Assembly (NCBI RefSeq): GCF_028683135.1
Contig: NZ_JAJUBB010000003.1
Coordinates: 124,001-188,000 of the forward strand
Source of the DNA: Enterovibrio qingdaonensis
GTDB taxonomy: Bacteria; Pseudomonadota; Gammaproteobacteria; Enterobacterales; Vibrionaceae
Reading direction: 5' to 3'
Length of the DNA stretch: 64,000 bases
Shown here: piece after piece, positions 9,842 to 19,608 of the stretch
How the letters are laid out: each line of letters opens with the position of its first letter
Numbering within the stretch: the stretch's first letter is position 1
Made by a program: the position numbers and the translations under genes
Notes under the pieces: generated by a model
Databases searched by the model: none
Told to the model about the DNA's origin: nothing
The model's input: only the letters and a program-made list of their open reading frames with translations

Positions 9842-12466
9842 TTAGTAAGAAGGAATTGCCGTGCGCCAAAGCTCCCATTCATCTTTTGGAGAGTTATGAA
9901 GCAAGAAGTGCTGGTCAGAGCGAGCAGGCTTAGCAAGTTCCACCCCTTCTGGGGTAGCAAAGGCAATGCCACCTTTGATCACACTTTCAAGTGTACCGCT
10001 TTTCACTGTGGCACCTGTCAAACCAATGGAGACATCAATCCCCGAGTCGTTCCAGAACACAGTGTTTTGGCGGACGAGGTGTTTGTAATCATCACTGACC
10101 TTAATTTCAATGAGGACGCGGTCGGCAAAACGACCCAGACGCACATCGGTTACTGAGCCAACTTCAAAATCTCGGAACAGGATAGGCGTGCCCACAGCGA
10201 CGGAGCCTCGGGTTTCACTTTCTAGCACAATGGTAAGTCCGCCCGCATATTCAGCAGCATTGTGCAGTGTGAACGCTTGGCGTTTAGCCCCCTTACCCGG
10301 TACAACGGAAATATAGGCACCAAATAGTGAATCCAGATTTTCTGTTTTGGTCAGACTCAACGTGGGCTGAGCGACCCAGAAATAGCTCGTGGCCTTCGCG
10401 AGTTGAGCCGCGTATTCCGGATAGATGATGGCTGAAACGACAACACCATCTGTGTCAAAGTCAGGCTTAAGTTGAGTGACTTCACCCACATTGACGCCTT
10501 GATAGCGAATGTTGCTGCCTTGGCTGAGTCCATTTGCTGCAGTTGATGAGAAAGTAATGGCGAGGCCAAAGTTCTGTGCTGCACTCAAGCTATCATAAAG
10601 AATCCAATCTCGGCCTTGTTTGTTGTCGATGCCTTTAATGTCACCAAACGCAATACCGCCAGCAACAATCGATTTAAACGACCCCGTATTTACCTCAACA
10701 CCGGATAAGCCCGCTTTGATATCAATACCTGATTGATTCCAGAAAACAGTGTTTGGATTGATAAGGTGCTTGTAGCGATTCTCGACCTGCACGACGACTT
10801 CAACGCGGTTTTTCATGAGCGAAAATCGAGAGACTTTGCCGACTTCGAAGTTCTTATACATAACAGGGCTTCCTTCAGAAACAGAAGGGAGCTTGTTTGC
10901 AATCAGCTTGAACTCAGTGACACCGCGCTCGGCATCTTTCGCATTGCGGGCTTGGATTTCCGATTTAAATAGGTAGTAGCTATCGGCGACGCCATCACTT
11001 CCTTCGCTAGTAAAGCTGATCGCAGGGTCGGCGATTTGGGAAAAAGCAGGTACTGCAAACTCTACACCTTTAGAGGAGATTTGCCCCGTTATGCCACCGA
11101 CTATGAAGAAGCGAGATTTGTCTCTAACCAAGTGTTTGTTCTTTGGATAAATAACTAACTCAAGCTGAACCTTATCTGGGCTCAGGGTGGTAGAGTTAAT
11201 AAAACCGACTTGCAGGCCGCGATAAAGGACTTTGGTGTTCTTTGCTAATCCCCAAGAGCTTTCCGCATCAAGCGTCACTTTGAGCGAATTTGGGTCGTCA
11301 GCAATGAGGGATTCCTTTGTCTTAGCCGTGAACTCACGTTCATCGTCCCCTTTACCAGGACGAAGGGTGAGTGTATTGCCCGTAAACAGATTCCCTAAGT
11401 TTTTAAAACCACTAAGGTTAATCTGCGGCTTTTCAATCAGAAACTCACTGCCGCTTTTCAGCATCCATGCCATTTCTGGATTGATATTGGCGGTTGCTAC
11501 CGTCCCTGAGAAGGAATTATTGAAATCGATCCCGTTTAATCGTCCGACTTCTAAACCTTGGTAGAGAATAGCGGATTGGGCGTTGCGAATTCCATGCTCT
11601 GGCGGCAGGTTCAGTGTGACGGTAATGCCACGGTCGGTATCGTTAATTGACTTGTGAAGCGTATAAGTGTCTAGCTCGTCCGCGGGTTTACTGTCTTTAG
11701 GGGAATCAAACGCGATTCCGCCTGCGATAACGGAAGCGAGATTTTCAACGTTAATATCAACGCCACTAAGACTGATGTCGGCATTGATACCGCTGACATT
11801 CCAAAACTTCGTCGCTTTAGTCACGAGTTGTGCGTGCTCTTTTTTGACTTTAAGTGACAATGTCACGCCACTTTTGTCTTTGTTTAGCTTGTAGTCGTAC
11901 ACTTCGCCAACGAGGATCTTCTTAAAGTAGACGCCAGAGCCTATGCTGAGCGAGCCTAAGTCAGGGGCTTCCAGTTGAATGTGAAGGCTGTCGTCATCAA
12001 AAGCATCTTTCGGCGCTTCATCGGCTGCGATAAAGGTCGTTCGTTCTTCACCCGAGCCCGGTTGAACGGCAATGTAGTTGCCTGACACAAGTGCATCAAG
12101 GCCACTTATGCCCGTGATAGATGCCTTAGGACGAACTACCCAAAATACCGTATTCTGGCGCAAAATCTTAGTTGCTTCTGGGTAAATGTCAGCTTCAGCG
12201 TAGATACTTTTAAGATCGTCTGACAGTGTCACACGGCGAATCATACCGACCTCCAAGCCCTGATAACGAATGGTGGTCCGTCCGGCTTGAATGCCTTGTG
12301 CATCAGTGAAATAGATTTGAATACGCTCGCCAGCCTCACTAACGGAACGATAAAGTAGCCAACCAGCCAAAATGAATGCGAGAAGGGTAAAAATCCAAAG
12401 TGGCGAAATACCACGATCCTTTTTAATGGTTGGCTCAGTCACTTGAGAATCATTTACGTTGCTCAT
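9842..12466 (-). CDS. letB: Intermembrane lipid transport protein LetB (seven MCE domains)
   Basis: 874 residues (E. coli LetB, formerly YebT, about 877). One N-terminal membrane helix (residues about 20-42) anchors it in the inner membrane. Seven successive MCE domains are visible by their repeated cores such as IRYQGLEVG, VYFKKILVG, ILYQGLEVG, VLYRGLQVG, VMYKNFEVG, IRYQGVNVG and ILFRDFEVG. In E. coli stacked hexameric MCE rings form a hydrophobic tunnel across the periplasm. The start overlaps the end of letA by 17 bp, implying coupled translation. A perfect matS site lies inside the gene. Confidence 0.96.
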   Translation of the reverse strand: MSNVNDSQVTEPTIKKDRGISPLWIFTLLAFILAGWLLYRSVSEAGERIQIYFTDAQGIQAGRTTIRYQGLEVGMIRRVTLSDDLKSIYAEADIYPEATKILRQNTVFWVVRPKASITGISGLDALVSGNYIAVQPGSGEERTTFIAADEAPKDAFDDDSLHIQLEAPDLGSLSIGSGVYFKKILVGEVYDYKLNKDKSGVTLSLKVKKEHAQLVTKATKFWNVSGINADISLSGVDINVENLASVIAGGIAFDSPKDSKPADELDTYTLHKSINDTDRGITVTLNLPPEHGIRNAQSAILYQGLEVGRLNGIDFNNSFSGTVATANINPEMAWMLKSGSEFLIEKPQINLSGFKNLGNLFTGNTLTLRPGKGDDEREFTAKTKESLIADDPNSLKVTLDAESSWGLAKNTKVLYRGLQVGFINSTTLSPDKVQLELVIYPKNKHLVRDKSRFFIVGGITGQISSKGVEFAVPAFSQIADPAISFTSEGSDGVADSYYLFKSEIQARNAKDAERGVTEFKLIANKLPSVSEGSPVMYKNFEVGKVSRFSLMKNRVEVVVQVENRYKHLINPNTVFWNQSGIDIKAGLSGVEVNTGSFKSIVAGGIAFGDIKGIDNKQGRDWILYDSLSAAQNFGLAITFSSTAANGLSQGSNIRYQGVNVGEVTQLKPDFDTDGVVVSAIIYPEYAAQLAKATSYFWVAQPTLSLTKTENLDSLFGAYISVVPGKGAKRQAFTLHNAAEYAGGLTIVLESETRGSVAVGTPILFRDFEVGSVTDVRLGRFADRVLIEIKVSDDYKHLVRQNTVFWNDSGIDVSIGLTGATVKSGTLESVIKGGIAFATPEGVELAKPARSDQHFLLHNSPKDEWELWRTAIPSY
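11854..11866. promoter_or_regulatory. matS site 2
   Basis: GTGACAATGTCAC, a perfect match to GTGACRNYGTCAC, inside letB. Confidence 0.85.
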
Positions 12467-13670
12467 ACTTGTCCCAAATAAGTCGAGAATCTAGGCTTTC
12501 TGCTGAAATCATTGTTAACACGACAACTAATCCGAAAGCAATGGCACCGGGGCCCGGTGTGAAATCAAGAAGGTTACCTCGGTCAATCAATGACACCATG
12601 ATGGCGATCACGCATAAGTCCATCATTGACCATTTTCCTATCCATTTTACGAATCGATAGAGTTTCATGCGCTGACTACGTCCTGTCTCCACTTTAAAAT
12701 GGATGCAAATCAGTATGTAAGCGAGGGAGATAATCTTCGCCACCGGTACGATAATACTGGCGGTAAAAATGATAATGGCGATGCCGTACATGCCAGTTTT
12801 GATCAATGAGGCGACGCCGGAGAATATGGTGTCTTCTAGCCGTTTACCGTTCGTGATTAGAATCGAGATAGGGTAGAAGTTAGCGGGAAAGATAAAAACG
12901 ACGGCGGCAAGTAACGATGCCCACGTTTTTTGGATACTTTGGTAACGCCTCAGCGCGAGTCGGGCACCACAGCGGTTGCATTGCGAGTGTGAGTCACATT
13001 GTGTCAGTCCACAATGGCTACAACTGATCACCGAGCCTACCGCCTCGTCGCTTTCCGTATCTAAACTGGTTTCCTGTTTACACTTTTCACTGTAAGCATC
13101 CCAATAGCGTTTTGGTGATACGCGAGAAAGTAAAATAGCCATGAGCACTTGCAGTATCACGAAGCTAAACAAGCCTTGCCCCACCATGATGTCGGCATAG
13201 TCACGTACTTTAAACGCCGCGATGGCGAGACTGACAAGGAACACATCAATCATCACCCAGTGCCTGGCGACTTTAATGACGTAAGTGGCATAGTAAAGTG
13301 CTTTCACATTAAGAAAGCGAAGGGACCAGTGAGACGCGAAAATCGCCAGCAGATATATCAGCGGACAAAACGCAGTGCAGAAGATGACGAGCGCGCCAAC
13401 GAACGGGAATGTGTTAAGAAGTGTTATCGCACCGCTTGTGACTGTCGTCGATATCTTAACAGCAAATAATTCGATGATAATAAGCGGGTAGACTTGCGCA
13501 GGGATGAGCAAAGCAAATGCTGCGAGAGCAATCGCAAGTTCACCGGAAAGCGTGATTGAAGAACGTTTGATAACTCTTGTGCCGCATTTTGGGCAGCATG
13601 CACTTTGGCCAGTTGAAACCGGAATGTTCTTCAACAGGAGATCGCAAGACGTGCATCTTAGGACGTGCAT
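12450..13670 (-). CDS. letA: LetA, PqiA-family inner-membrane protein
   Basis: 406 residues with two tandem copies of a zinc-ribbon plus four-helix module. The first ribbon is CTSCDLLL...CCPKCG at the N-terminus, the second CSHCGL...CNRCG near residue 215. Each is followed by hydrophobic helices, as in PqiA. LetA is the inner-membrane partner of LetB and is thought to load lipid into the LetB tunnel. It overlaps letB by 17 bp, so the two form an operon continuing to rsmF. Start at the ATG 13670, which places the first cysteine pair at the expected distance. A second, separate system (PqiABC) is present at 51.5-55.1 kb. Confidence 0.94.
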   Translation of the reverse strand: MHVLRCTSCDLLLKNIPVSTGQSACCPKCGTRVIKRSSITLSGELAIALAAFALLIPAQVYPLIIIELFAVKISTTVTSGAITLLNTFPFVGALVIFCTAFCPLIYLLAIFASHWSLRFLNVKALYYATYVIKVARHWVMIDVFLVSLAIAAFKVRDYADIMVGQGLFSFVILQVLMAILLSRVSPKRYWDAYSEKCKQETSLDTESDEAVGSVISCSHCGLTQCDSHSQCNRCGARLALRRYQSIQKTWASLLAAVVFIFPANFYPISILITNGKRLEDTIFSGVASLIKTGMYGIAIIIFTASIIVPVAKIISLAYILICIHFKVETGRSQRMKLYRFVKWIGKWSMMDLCVIAIMVSLIDRGNLLDFTPGPGAIAFGLVVVLTMISAESLDSRLIWDKYEQRK

Positions 13671-14042
13671 ATTCTAAACCTTGCAAAGATTGCATGCTGA
13701 CCTTTAACAGTTTACATCTCTTGTAGAGAGAACTAGAGAGAATGTCTTAGGGTCTAGATAAATCGGGTGGTAGCCAATCTTATGACTCATCCACAAGACC
13801 AAAATCCAATTAGGCAGACATGCTTGCTATACATTGACAGGTATCTTAATCAAACTGCTAGTTTTAAACACCTTTTTTCATCGGTTTAGTCACTAGACCT
13901 AAAAAAGAAAATCACTTTTTCACCAGAGGTGAACAAAAGGCAATCAAAGCGCACATAAAATGGTCATGATTCTAAGGCAGCATTGAATAAAAAGCGCATC
14001 CGTTTTATGGTTGCATTCGATTTATATGGAAGCAGTAACACC
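13671..14042. other. Divergent intergenic region letA / msrC
   Basis: 372 bases without a gene. A consensus -35 TTGACA at 13836-13841 is followed 17 bp later by GCTAGT, a poor -10, so a promoter toward msrC is possible but weak. No operator was recognised. Confidence 0.4.
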
Positions 14043-14501
14043 ATGGAAAATAAAGCCGAATTTTATTCATTACTCACTCGCCAAGCCGTTGCATTGGTTG
14101 AAGGAGAGCGAAACTTAATTGCAAACCTAGCAAATGTTAGCGCGTTGCTGTTTCAAGCGTTGCCAGATATCAACTGGTCTGGCTTTTATTTGGATGATGG
14201 TGAAATGTTGGTTCTTGGACCATTCCAAGGAAAACCAGCCTGCGTGCGGATTCCTTACGAAAAGGGGGTGTGCGGAAGTGCGTTTACCCATAAAAATGTC
14301 GTAAGAGTCGAAGATGTTCATCAATTTGAAGGGCATATCGCATGTGATGCAGCCAGTAATTCAGAAATTGTTTTACCTTTAATCGTGAAAGGTAAAATTG
14401 TCGGCGTGCTGGACATAGATTCACCAAATTTAGCAAGATTCGATCAAGATGATGAAACGGGTCTCACTTTATTGGTCAATGAATTGCAAAAACACCTCTA
14501 A
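14043..14501 (+). CDS. msrC: Free methionine-(R)-sulfoxide reductase (GAF domain)
   Basis: 152 residues, a single GAF domain. It reduces free L-methionine-(R)-S-oxide, repairing oxidised methionine in the cytosol. The three conserved cysteines of the fRMsr family are present at 67, 77 and 101 in the contexts KPACVRIP, KGVCGSA and IACDAASN. The ATG at 14043 (MENKAEFYSL) is preferred over upstream in-frame starts because it aligns with E. coli YebR/MsrC. It sits upstream of proQ and prc, as in E. coli. Confidence 0.94.
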   Translation: MENKAEFYSLLTRQAVALVEGERNLIANLANVSALLFQALPDINWSGFYLDDGEMLVLGPFQGKPACVRIPYEKGVCGSAFTHKNVVRVEDVHQFEGHIACDAASNSEIVLPLIVKGKIVGVLDIDSPNLARFDQDDETGLTLLVNELQKHL

Positions 14502-14538
14502 ATTTAAGCTTCTTTGTGGTTTTTCACAGAGAGGTATC

Positions 14539-14544
14539 TATAAT
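14539..14544 (+). promoter_or_regulatory. Candidate -10 element of proQ-prc
   Basis: TATAAT, 71 bp before the proQ start. The upstream -35 is not convincing (TTGTGG at 14514-14519, 19-bp spacer), so the promoter call rests on the -10 and position. An imperfect inverted repeat (about 14512-14532) lies between. Confidence 0.4.
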
Positions 14545-14615
14545 ACGCAGCACTTAATTTGTTAACCCGTACACTCTCTATTGTGCGCTAGTAACACAAA
14601 GAGACAGGAAGAAAG

Positions 14616-15272
14616 ATGGAAAACACTGAAAAACTGGCCAACAGCAAGCAAGTTATCGCCTACATTGCTGAACTTTTCCCGCAATGCTTCACACTGGAAG
14701 GTGAAGCCCGTCCTCTGAAGATCGGCATTTTTCAAGACTTGGCTAACCGCCTTGCTGATGATCCTAAAGTAAGTAAAACGCAACTGCGCGCAGCACTACG
14801 CCAGTATACTTCTTCTTGGCGTTACCTATATGGTGCGAAAACGGGCGCGATCCGTGTCGACCTAGATGGCAATGACTGTGGAGAGCTTGAGCAAGAGCAT
14901 ATTGACCATGCTCAAACTGCGCTGGCAGAAAGCAAAGCGCGCGCAAGCGAACGCCGTAAAGAGCAAGCAGCTAAAAACGGTGACAAAAAGCCTGGCGCGA
15001 AAGCGAAAAGAGCACCAAAAGCAAATAAATCAACAGCTAACCCTTCAAAATCTCGACCAGCTAAGGCAAAGAATACTAAGCTAGATAATAAGCCTGCTGA
15101 ACCACGTCGTGAACTCAAGGCTGAAGACATTGTCGTAGGTAAAGACGTAAACGTAAATATGGGCAATGGCAACATGCCTGCTACGATTGTAGAACTTAAC
15201 AAGGACGAGGTACGCGTTCGTTTGAGCAATGGCCTGACCATGCTAGTGAAAGCGGAGCACCTAAGTTCATAA
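14616..15272 (+). CDS. proQ: RNA chaperone ProQ
   Basis: 218 residues. The N-terminal FinO/ProQ domain (about residues 1-115) includes the conserved [19 protein letters not shown] stretch and the [10 protein letters not shown] segment. A lysine/alanine-rich linker follows (about 115-160), then a C-terminal Tudor-like domain (about 168-218, [16 protein letters not shown]). ProQ binds structured RNAs and small RNAs globally; in E. coli it also affects ProP synthesis. It is followed after 17 bp by prc with a good AAAGGAGA ribosome site, so proQ-prc is an operon. Confidence 0.96.
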   Translation: MENTEKLANSKQVIAYIAELFPQCFTLEGEARPLKIGIFQDLANRLADDPKVSKTQLRAALRQYTSSWRYLYGAKTGAIRVDLDGNDCGELEQEHIDHAQTALAESKARASERRKEQAAKNGDKKPGAKAKRAPKANKSTANPSKSRPAKAKNTKLDNKPAEPRRELKAEDIVVGKDVNVNMGNGNMPATIVELNKDEVRVRLSNGLTMLVKAEHLSS

Positions 15273-15289
15273 AGGAGAAACCTCGACGC

Positions 15290-17296
15290 ATGATCTGTCG
15301 ATTCCGCTTTTCCGCGATTGCTGCTAGCTTAATGCTAGCGGCATCCGCCCAGGCCTTCGAGGCCAAATTTGACGCTGCTGATATTCCTACGCTGGTTTCT
15401 GAACCTCAGCATCAAACAGCGAGTAAACGAATTACTCGTCGTTTTGAAAAATCTCACTATAAGCAATTCTTGCTTGACGACGAATTCTCTTCAGAAGTTT
15501 TTGAACGCTACTTAGAAACACTTGATTTCAATCGACTGTTTTTTACTCAAAAAGACATCGATGAACTCTCAAAGTGGCAACTTCAGATTGATGATCAACT
15601 TCGCTCTGGTGATACAACAGCGGCTTTCGATATTTTCAACAAGTCTCTTCAACAACGTTTTGACCGTTATCAGTATGCGTTAGCACTGCTAGATAATGAG
15701 ATCACATTCGACGCAGAAGAAAACATGCTTATCGACAGAAGCGAGCAACCGTGGGCGAAAGATAAAGCAGAGCTGAACGAACTGTGGCGCAAACGCGTTA
15801 AGAATGATGCATTGAACTTGAAGCTGGCTGGCAAAGAGTGGCCTGACATTCAAGAAACGTTGTCAAAACGATACAATAATGCCATTAAGCGTTTGACGCA
15901 AACGAAGAGTGAAGATGCATTTCAATTGTACTTGAATGCGTTTTCTCGCGAAGTTGACCCGCACACAAGTTATCTTTCTCCGCGCAATGCAGAACAATTC
16001 CAGTCAGAGATGAACCTTTCTCTGGAGGGGATCGGTGCAGTGCTTCAAGTCGAAGATGATTTCACTGTGATTCGCTCTCTTGTTGCTGGCGGTCCTGCTT
16101 CAAAGTCGAAAAAACTGGCACCAGGTGATCGCATCATCGGCGTGGCCCAAGACAGAGACAAAGTAGTTGATGTCATAGGTTGGCGTTTAGATGACGTTGT
16201 TCAGCTGATAAAGGGCCCGAAAGGGAGTACGGTGAAACTAGAGATCTTGCCTGAAGGTGCAAATTCTAAGAGTTACACTGTCACCTTGGTGCGAGACAAA
16301 ATTCGATTAGAAGATCGCGCAGTTAAATCTGAAGTTATTGAAGAGGGCAACGCCAAGATTGGTGTTATCTCTGTCCCTAGCTTCTATGTTGGTTTAGCTG
16401 AAGATACGAAAAAAGAAATCGCTAACCTTAAGAAAGACAAGGTTAGCGGTATTGTCATTGATCTTCGTAATAACGGTGGCGGTGCGTTAAGTGAAGCGTC
16501 CGCACTAACAGGTCTGTTCATTGAGAGTGGTCCTGTTGTGCAAGTTAGAGATAGCTACGGACGTGTCAAAGTAAATAGCGATAGTGATAACGCGATTTAC
16601 TACGACGGCCCTTTAACTGTTTTGATCAATCGTTACTCTGCGTCGGCGTCTGAGATTTTTGCTGCTGCACTGCAAGACTATGGCCGGGCAGTGATTCTTG
16701 GTGAACAGTCGTTTGGTAAAGGAACGGTTCAACAACATCGTTCGTTGAATCATATCTATGACCTTTTTGATAAACCATTAGGTCATGTTCAGTACACAAT
16801 TCAGAAGTTCTACCGTATTAATGGTGGGAGCACGCAACATTTGGGTGTAGTACCAGATATTGCTTTCCCAACAGCGGTTGATCCTGAAGAAACGGGCGAA
16901 AGTGTTGAAGAGAATGCACTTCCATGGGACAGCATCACACCAGCTGCTTATGAGAAAGTGAATCAATTGAGTTCTTTGGTCAAATCATTGGATGCAGAAC
17001 ACCAAACTCGTATCAATAAAGATCAAGAGTTTGGTTTTATTCTCGATGACATCGCAGAATACAAAGCAGTCAAAGATGACAATGACGTTTCACTGAGCGA
17101 GAAAGCGAGAATTCAAGAACGAGAAGACGCAGATAAAAAACGTCTTATTCGCTTGAATGAACGTCAAGTATCTTTAGGTCAACCACCATTTAAAACGTTG
17201 GATGATGTACCTAGTGATTATGAAGAGCCAGATGCTTATCTTGATGAAGCGGCTCTAATCACCTTAGATATGGCAACAAAGCTTAAACGCAGCTAA
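15290..17296 (+). CDS. prc: Tail-specific (carboxy-terminal) protease Prc
   Basis: 668 residues (E. coli Prc about 680). It has a signal peptide (residues 1-22, ending AQAFEA), so it is periplasmic. A PDZ domain spans about residues 240-325 (LEGIGAVLQ...LAPGDRIIGV). The catalytic dyad Ser is in RYSASASEIF (about 452) and Lys in SFGKGTVQQ (about 477), matching the known S452/K477 of E. coli. It degrades proteins with nonpolar C-termini and trims penicillin-binding protein 3. It is followed by a strong terminator. Second gene of the proQ-prc operon. Confidence 0.96.
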   Translation: MICRFRFSAIAASLMLAASAQAFEAKFDAADIPTLVSEPQHQTASKRITRRFEKSHYKQFLLDDEFSSEVFERYLETLDFNRLFFTQKDIDELSKWQLQIDDQLRSGDTTAAFDIFNKSLQQRFDRYQYALALLDNEITFDAEENMLIDRSEQPWAKDKAELNELWRKRVKNDALNLKLAGKEWPDIQETLSKRYNNAIKRLTQTKSEDAFQLYLNAFSREVDPHTSYLSPRNAEQFQSEMNLSLEGIGAVLQVEDDFTVIRSLVAGGPASKSKKLAPGDRIIGVAQDRDKVVDVIGWRLDDVVQLIKGPKGSTVKLEILPEGANSKSYTVTLVRDKIRLEDRAVKSEVIEEGNAKIGVISVPSFYVGLAEDTKKEIANLKKDKVSGIVIDLRNNGGGALSEASALTGLFIESGPVVQVRDSYGRVKVNSDSDNAIYYDGPLTVLINRYSASASEIFAAALQDYGRAVILGEQSFGKGTVQQHRSLNHIYDLFDKPLGHVQYTIQKFYRINGGSTQHLGVVPDIAFPTAVDPEETGESVEENALPWDSITPAAYEKVNQLSSLVKSLDAEHQTRINKDQEFGFILDDIAEYKAVKDDNDVSLSEKARIQEREDADKKRLIRLNERQVSLGQPPFKTLDDVPSDYEEPDAYLDEAALITLDMATKLKRS

Positions 17297-17316
17297 TGTG
17301 CTGATGCAGATAAACT

Positions 17317-17346
17317 AAAAAGGCGAGCATAGTGCTCGCCTTTTTT
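17317..17346 (+). terminator. Rho-independent terminator after prc
   Basis: Stem AAAGGCGAGCA / TGCTCGCCTTT with a 3-nt loop and T-run. Confidence 0.9.
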
Positions 17347-17439
17347 CAATTGTAAAAATATCATTTTTATTATTAACAATCTCATAACCTGTGATGTTTG
17401 TCTAAAATGTAATAAGACAATACAAGTTAGGGGAAGCGT

Positions 17440-18105
17440 ATGAAAAAATGGTATGGCCTTATCTTAGTTATCTTCTTTCTTTCAACGCCTGCAAAATCTC
17501 AAGATCTTACTCAACTTGATTTCCCATTGCTTATCGGTGACTGGTACTGGTTCAGCCCTGATCAATCCACCTCTGACTCTGGTGAAAATGCCTACAAAGC
17601 AATTAACATCTCGTTCAATTCGGATTTCCGATTTAATGTGAAATTGTTGAAGCGGGATGGAACGGTTGAAGAAGCCGTGGGTGAGTATGATCTAGATGAG
17701 TCGACACTTGTACTAAGTGACGATTTCGGAGAAACACAGCGCCATGCTTATCAACTCAATCATAACCAACTCTCTCTTCAAGGTGCGCAGTTTACAAAAG
17801 TCTTGCCCAATAACCTTTCTGGCACCTGGCATAGCAATCTGATTTCTGGCAAAGACGTTGATGAACGCGTTTCAGATCTCGCGCTGGTGCTCAGACCTGA
17901 TTTCCTGTTTTCTGTCAAAGTATCGGGTGTGGAAGGGCGGTCGGTGACTCACCGTGGTGTGTACTATCTAGAAGATGATCATCTGGTTTTAATTTATCGA
18001 GGTGGTCAGCAAGATTCGGTGTTTGAGTTAGAAGCAGATACGTTAAAGCTCAGCAACAACCAGTTTGGTATGGAAGCCGTGTTAAAAAGAAACCTACGGC
18101 AGTGA
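17440..18105 (+). CDS. Secreted protein with two lipocalin-like repeats, unknown function
   Basis: 221 residues with a signal peptide (residues 1-20, ending AKSQ). The mature part is an internal duplication: residues about 30-122 (LIGDWYWF...FRFNVKLL...GEYDLDESTLVLS) resemble residues about 128-215 (LSGTWHSN...FLFSVKVS...GVYYLEDDHLVLI). Each unit looks like the small beta-barrel (lipocalin-like) domain with a GxW start. It is probably periplasmic or outer-membrane associated. It lies between prc and pncB with its own terminator. I do not recognise a named family. Confidence 0.75.
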   Translation: MKKWYGLILVIFFLSTPAKSQDLTQLDFPLLIGDWYWFSPDQSTSDSGENAYKAINISFNSDFRFNVKLLKRDGTVEEAVGEYDLDESTLVLSDDFGETQRHAYQLNHNQLSLQGAQFTKVLPNNLSGTWHSNLISGKDVDERVSDLALVLRPDFLFSVKVSGVEGRSVTHRGVYYLEDDHLVLIYRGGQQDSVFELEADTLKLSNNQFGMEAVLKRNLRQ

Positions 18106-18112
18106 AACCACG

Positions 18113-18144
18113 TAATAAAAAAGGACGCAAGGCGTCCTTTTTTA
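18113..18144. terminator. Bidirectional terminator
   Basis: AAAAAAGGACGC / GCGTCCTTTTTT around a 3-nt loop, between the convergent gene at 17440 and pncB. Confidence 0.9.
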
Positions 18145-19305
18145 TTAAATATTGAAAGCTTTTCTTAACTCACTTAAGTATTCATTGTCTTGGCAAATCG
18201 ACTTTCCGGGTTCGTCAGAAATTTTTGCTACTGGCTTTCCGTTGCAGGTGACAAGCTTGATAACAATGTTCAGTGTTTCCACTTCAGGGAGATGGCAGGT
18301 TAGTTGCGTGCCAATCCCGAATGAGGTGTTGATACGACCGGTAAAATGCTGATGGATGTCGACAGCTTTATTAAGTGTCAAACCATCAGAGAAGATTAAC
18401 ACCTTGTTGAGCGGATCAATTCCAAGGTTTTCATAATGCGCAATTGCTTTTTCGCCCCAAGCGATTGGGTCACCACTGTCATGGCGCAAACCGTTGAATT
18501 GTTCGCTCAAGTGTTTATTAAAGTCATTTAAGAACGCATCCATATTGATGCAGTCGGTGAGGGCGATCCCGAGTTTGTCGGGATACTCTTGAAGCCACCG
18601 GTGCAATGCAAGTTGTTGAGAATCTGCAAGATCTCCCGCGAGTTGCTGATGCGCTTGGAACCATTCGTGTGCTTGGGTTCCGACAGCCGGAATACCATGT
18701 GTCATGGCCAACTCAAGGTTTGAGGTACCAACGAAATGTTCACAGTGCTCGACTAAGTGGGAAACAATAGCTTGATGAACCGCCTTAGAGAAACGGCGTC
18801 GTGTTCCAAAATCTACAAACTGAAAGTCTTTGCCAATATGGGCAAGTGAGAGCAACTTGTTGTCTAAAAGTTCTACTGCCTGTGAAGTCGTCGCCTGTGA
18901 ATATCTCTTGTTACAGCGTAACTCGCAGATAATAGCAAGTAACGGAACTTCCCACAGGATGACATCAATCCATTTGCCTTCGATACGAATGGCAAGTTGA
19001 TCATTGGCAATTGACACTGAAACGTGGTCAGCGTTTAAAGAAAAGTTTTCTAAAAAAGAGAGGTAGTCAGCTTGGTATAACCCCAACACTGACAAAAAGT
19101 TAATCTCTGGTGCGGTAAAGCGGAGGCGTGCTAACGACTGAACTTCATGTTCTATTTGTTTTTTTAGTTCAGCGAGGCTCTCATCGCTACGGCAATGAAA
19201 CTCAGCAGCAACATCGACTTCCGGATAATGATGGAATATCGCTTGTTGCATATTTAGTTTGTAGGCATCCGTGTCTAATAGTGACGAAATAATTGGCTTA
19301 AGCAT
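18145..19305 (-). CDS. pncB: Nicotinate phosphoribosyltransferase
   Basis: 386 residues. Converts nicotinate plus PRPP (with ATP) to nicotinate mononucleotide in NAD salvage. Typical sequences are [11 protein letters not shown] at the N-terminus, FGTRRRFS near residue 167, the GTSN segment, and LRHDSGDP. Start ATG at 19305. The gene is divergent from pepN, as in E. coli. Confidence 0.96.
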   Translation of the reverse strand: MLKPIISSLLDTDAYKLNMQQAIFHHYPEVDVAAEFHCRSDESLAELKKQIEHEVQSLARLRFTAPEINFLSVLGLYQADYLSFLENFSLNADHVSVSIANDQLAIRIEGKWIDVILWEVPLLAIICELRCNKRYSQATTSQAVELLDNKLLSLAHIGKDFQFVDFGTRRRFSKAVHQAIVSHLVEHCEHFVGTSNLELAMTHGIPAVGTQAHEWFQAHQQLAGDLADSQQLALHRWLQEYPDKLGIALTDCINMDAFLNDFNKHLSEQFNGLRHDSGDPIAWGEKAIAHYENLGIDPLNKVLIFSDGLTLNKAVDIHQHFTGRINTSFGIGTQLTCHLPEVETLNIVIKLVTCNGKPVAKISDEPGKSICQDNEYLSELRKAFNI

Positions 19306-19608
19306 GCCTTAAAAAGTACCTCTGAAACGTTTTAGCTGAGATCTTCAATTTGCTACCCAAGTAATGCAACATTGAGCATAAGGGGGCAAATTTAACGCCA
19401 AATGGCGCGGTTTAGTCAACCCATTAGTACCACGATTTCTATCTGAAAATGTGGAGGGTTTGAGTTCAATTGGTTACGCCTTGTGCAGGGAGTGAGTAGC
19501 AATGCGTTATGTTTATGAGTATCTTAGGTAATTATCTCACATAATTAGCTCTCTCTGCATTTTCTTTTTGACCGAGAGCATTGGCGTGAATATTTAAAGG
19601 AAACTGTC
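19306..19608. other. Divergent intergenic region pncB / pepN
   Basis: 303 bases without a gene. A short inverted repeat CGCCA-AA-TGGCG at 19396-19407 is the only structure seen; no known NAD-regulon operator was recognised. Confidence 0.4.

Noticed and set aside
13149-13469. 106-codon + frame inside letA
   Set aside because: Shadow of letA on the opposite strand; letA has clear zinc ribbons and helices.
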